Both the position numbers and the translations under genes were made by a program. Below, in pieces: positions 13,413 through 14,453 of a DNA stretch of 14,453 bases (position 1 is the first letter of the stretch; every line of letters begins with the position of its first letter). Under the pieces are notes generated by a model. It worked only from the letters and a program-made list of their open reading frames with translations, had not been told where the DNA came from and did not search any database. Source of the stretch: GWA1-39-11 sp964360265 (GTDB lineage: Bacteria; Patescibacteriota; Microgenomatia; Levybacterales; GWA1-39-11); the NCBI GenBank assembly GCA_964360265.1, contig CAYHUY010000021.1, positions 1-14,453 on the forward strand, in the 5' to 3' direction.

Positions 13413-14453
13413 ATGTTAATTAAGCCCCAGACAACCAGTTTTGCAAAAATCCGCGTAATAGGAATAGGTGGAGCAGGTGGAAATGCCGTAAACACAATGA
13501 TATCAGAAGAGCAAATTAAAGGAGTAGAGTTTATGTCTGTTAATACGGACGCTCAAGCACTACTTATTAATCAAGCAAACGTTAAGATCCAAATTGGCGA
13601 AAATTTAACAAGAGGGCTTGGTTCTGGAGGAGACCCTGAAGTAGGAAGAAAAGCGTCAGAAGAATCACGCGATAAGATCAAGGAAATGCTTGAGGGAACA
13701 GATATGATATTTCTAACTGCCGGAATGGGAGGAGGAACTGGGACAGGCGCAACACCAATAATTGCTGAAGTTGCAAAAGAAATAGGCGCGTTAACGGTTG
13801 CCGTTGTCACAAAACCTTTCCTATTTGAAGGAACACGAAGAATGGTGGCAGCTGATGAGGGAATAGAAGATCTTAAAGGAAGAGTGGACACACTAATTAT
13901 TATTCCAAATCAAAGAATTCTTGAAGTGATTGATAAAAAATTGTCACTCCTTGAAGCATTCAAGGTGGCAGACTCAGTTCTTAATCATGGTGTTCAAGGG
14001 ATTTCAGACCTAATAACTATTCCAGGTCTTATTAATGTTGACTTTGCAGATGTGAAAACTATAATGACAGACGCAGGATCCGCATTAATGGGTATTGGAA
14101 TAGGCATGGGGGAGAATCGCGCGCAGATTGCCGCTCGTCAGGCAACCTCGTCCCCATTACTTGAGGTTTCAATGGAGGGTGCTCGCGGCGTACTTTTTAA
14201 TATAATTGGTGGAACGGATCTTTCAATGTCAGAAGTAAATGAAGCCTCAAAAATTATTTCACAAGCGGCAGATCCTGACGCAAATATTATTTTTGGCGCT
14301 ACGATTGATGAGAACTTACACGATCAGATTCGCATTACAGTTATAGCAACAGGATTTGATGAATCAAGAAAAAGACTTCAGCAACTTGTTGGGAAACAGG
14401 AAGAAACTCTTGACGACGGACAGAATCTTTCAAATCCACCTTCTCAGTCAGAA
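13413..14453 (+). CDS. ftsZ: Cell division protein FtsZ, 5' part
   Basis: The first 347 codons of ftsZ; the gene continues past the window edge. FtsZ is the tubulin-like GTPase that forms the division ring. ATG 13413 is the first in-frame start after an in-frame TGA (13407-13409), giving MLIKPQTTSFAKIRVIGIGG. Seen: GIGGAGGNAVNTM near the N-terminus, NTDAQAL, the tubulin signature G106-G-G-T-G-T-G112, TKPFLFEGTRR, and the T7 loop N208-V-D-F-A-D-V214 whose aspartates are needed for GTP hydrolysis in polymers. The globular core ends near residue 315 (IRITVIATGF), and the polar linker (QQLVGKQEETLDDGQN) is beginning at the edge; the C-terminal FtsA-binding peptide is outside. No Shine-Dalgarno is placed well for this ATG; AGGGA at 13394-13398 lies 14 nt away. 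Confidence 0.97.
   Translation, partial: MLIKPQTTSFAKIRVIGIGGAGGNAVNTMISEEQIKGVEFMSVNTDAQALLINQANVKIQIGENLTRGLGSGGDPEVGRKASEESRDKIKEMLEGTDMIFLTAGMGGGTGTGATPIIAEVAKEIGALTVAVVTKPFLFEGTRRMVAADEGIEDLKGRVDTLIIIPNQRILEVIDKKLSLLEAFKVADSVLNHGVQGISDLITIPGLINVDFADVKTIMTDAGSALMGIGIGMGENRAQIAARQATSSPLLEVSMEGARGVLFNIIGGTDLSMSEVNEASKIISQAADPDANIIFGATIDENLHDQIRITVIATGFDESRKRLQQLVGKQEETLDDGQNLSNPPSQSE

Noticed and set aside
13571..13891. Minus-strand open frame opposite ftsZ
   Set aside because: It is antisense to the GTP-binding region of ftsZ and reflects codon bias of glycine- and threonine-rich sequence.
2..14453. UGA recoding as in Gracilibacteria or Absconditabacteria
   Set aside because: TGA ends several genes at the expected family length (rsmH, ftsL, ftsW, ftsA), so it is a normal stop.

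Overview
The window is one contiguous division and cell wall (dcw) gene cluster, entirely on the + strand. It runs from the 3' part of rsmH (mraW) to the first 347 codons of ftsZ. Order: rsmH(partial) - ftsL-like - ftsI/PBP2 - murC - murA - glmU-like - murF-like - mraY - ftsW - murG - ftsQ-like - ftsA - ftsZ(partial). The DNA is AT-rich and tightly packed, with ATGA or TAATG overlaps between many genes. UGA is an ordinary stop (six or more genes end in TGA), so the code is table 11. AT richness, shortened or degenerate versions of several proteins, a MurG with a shortened glycine loop, and murC/murA/glmU sitting where murE/murF/murD usually sit suggest a Candidate Phyla Radiation (Patescibacteria) bacterium, most likely Microgenomates-like. 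This assignment rests on recalled family resemblance, not on a search.

Layout. Positions 2-2480 hold rsmH, ftsL and ftsI, coupled by ATGA overlaps. Positions 2546-6623 hold murC, murA and glmU-like, also coupled, behind a 65-nt gap with an extended -10 box. Positions 6638-8254 encode an unusual protein: about five membrane helices joined to a MurF-type ligase module whose ATP-loop lysine and other catalytic residues are missing. A 118-nt gap holds the best promoter of the window (TTGAAA-N17-TATAAT with TG extension), which should drive mraY-ftsW-murG-ftsQ. ftsA and ftsZ follow; the ftsA-ftsZ gap holds a second promoter candidate and a palindromic repeat.

Working together: GlmU-like would supply UDP-GlcNAc; MurA starts its conversion to UDP-MurNAc; MurC/Mpl-type ligase adds an amino acid or peptide; MraY and MurG make lipid I and lipid II; FtsW polymerises and FtsI crosslinks at the septum; FtsL and FtsQ bridge the membrane; FtsA anchors the FtsZ ring. 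MurB, MurD, MurE and Ddl are not in the window.

Most notable points: the membrane-fused, apparently inactive MurF-like protein; an Mpl-like central domain in MurC; a degenerate HHH motif in MraY; a GC-rich palindrome forming the C-terminal codons of the glmU-like gene; a palindromic repeat in the ftsZ leader; and several genes with no Shine-Dalgarno sequence but a -10-like box just upstream of the start.
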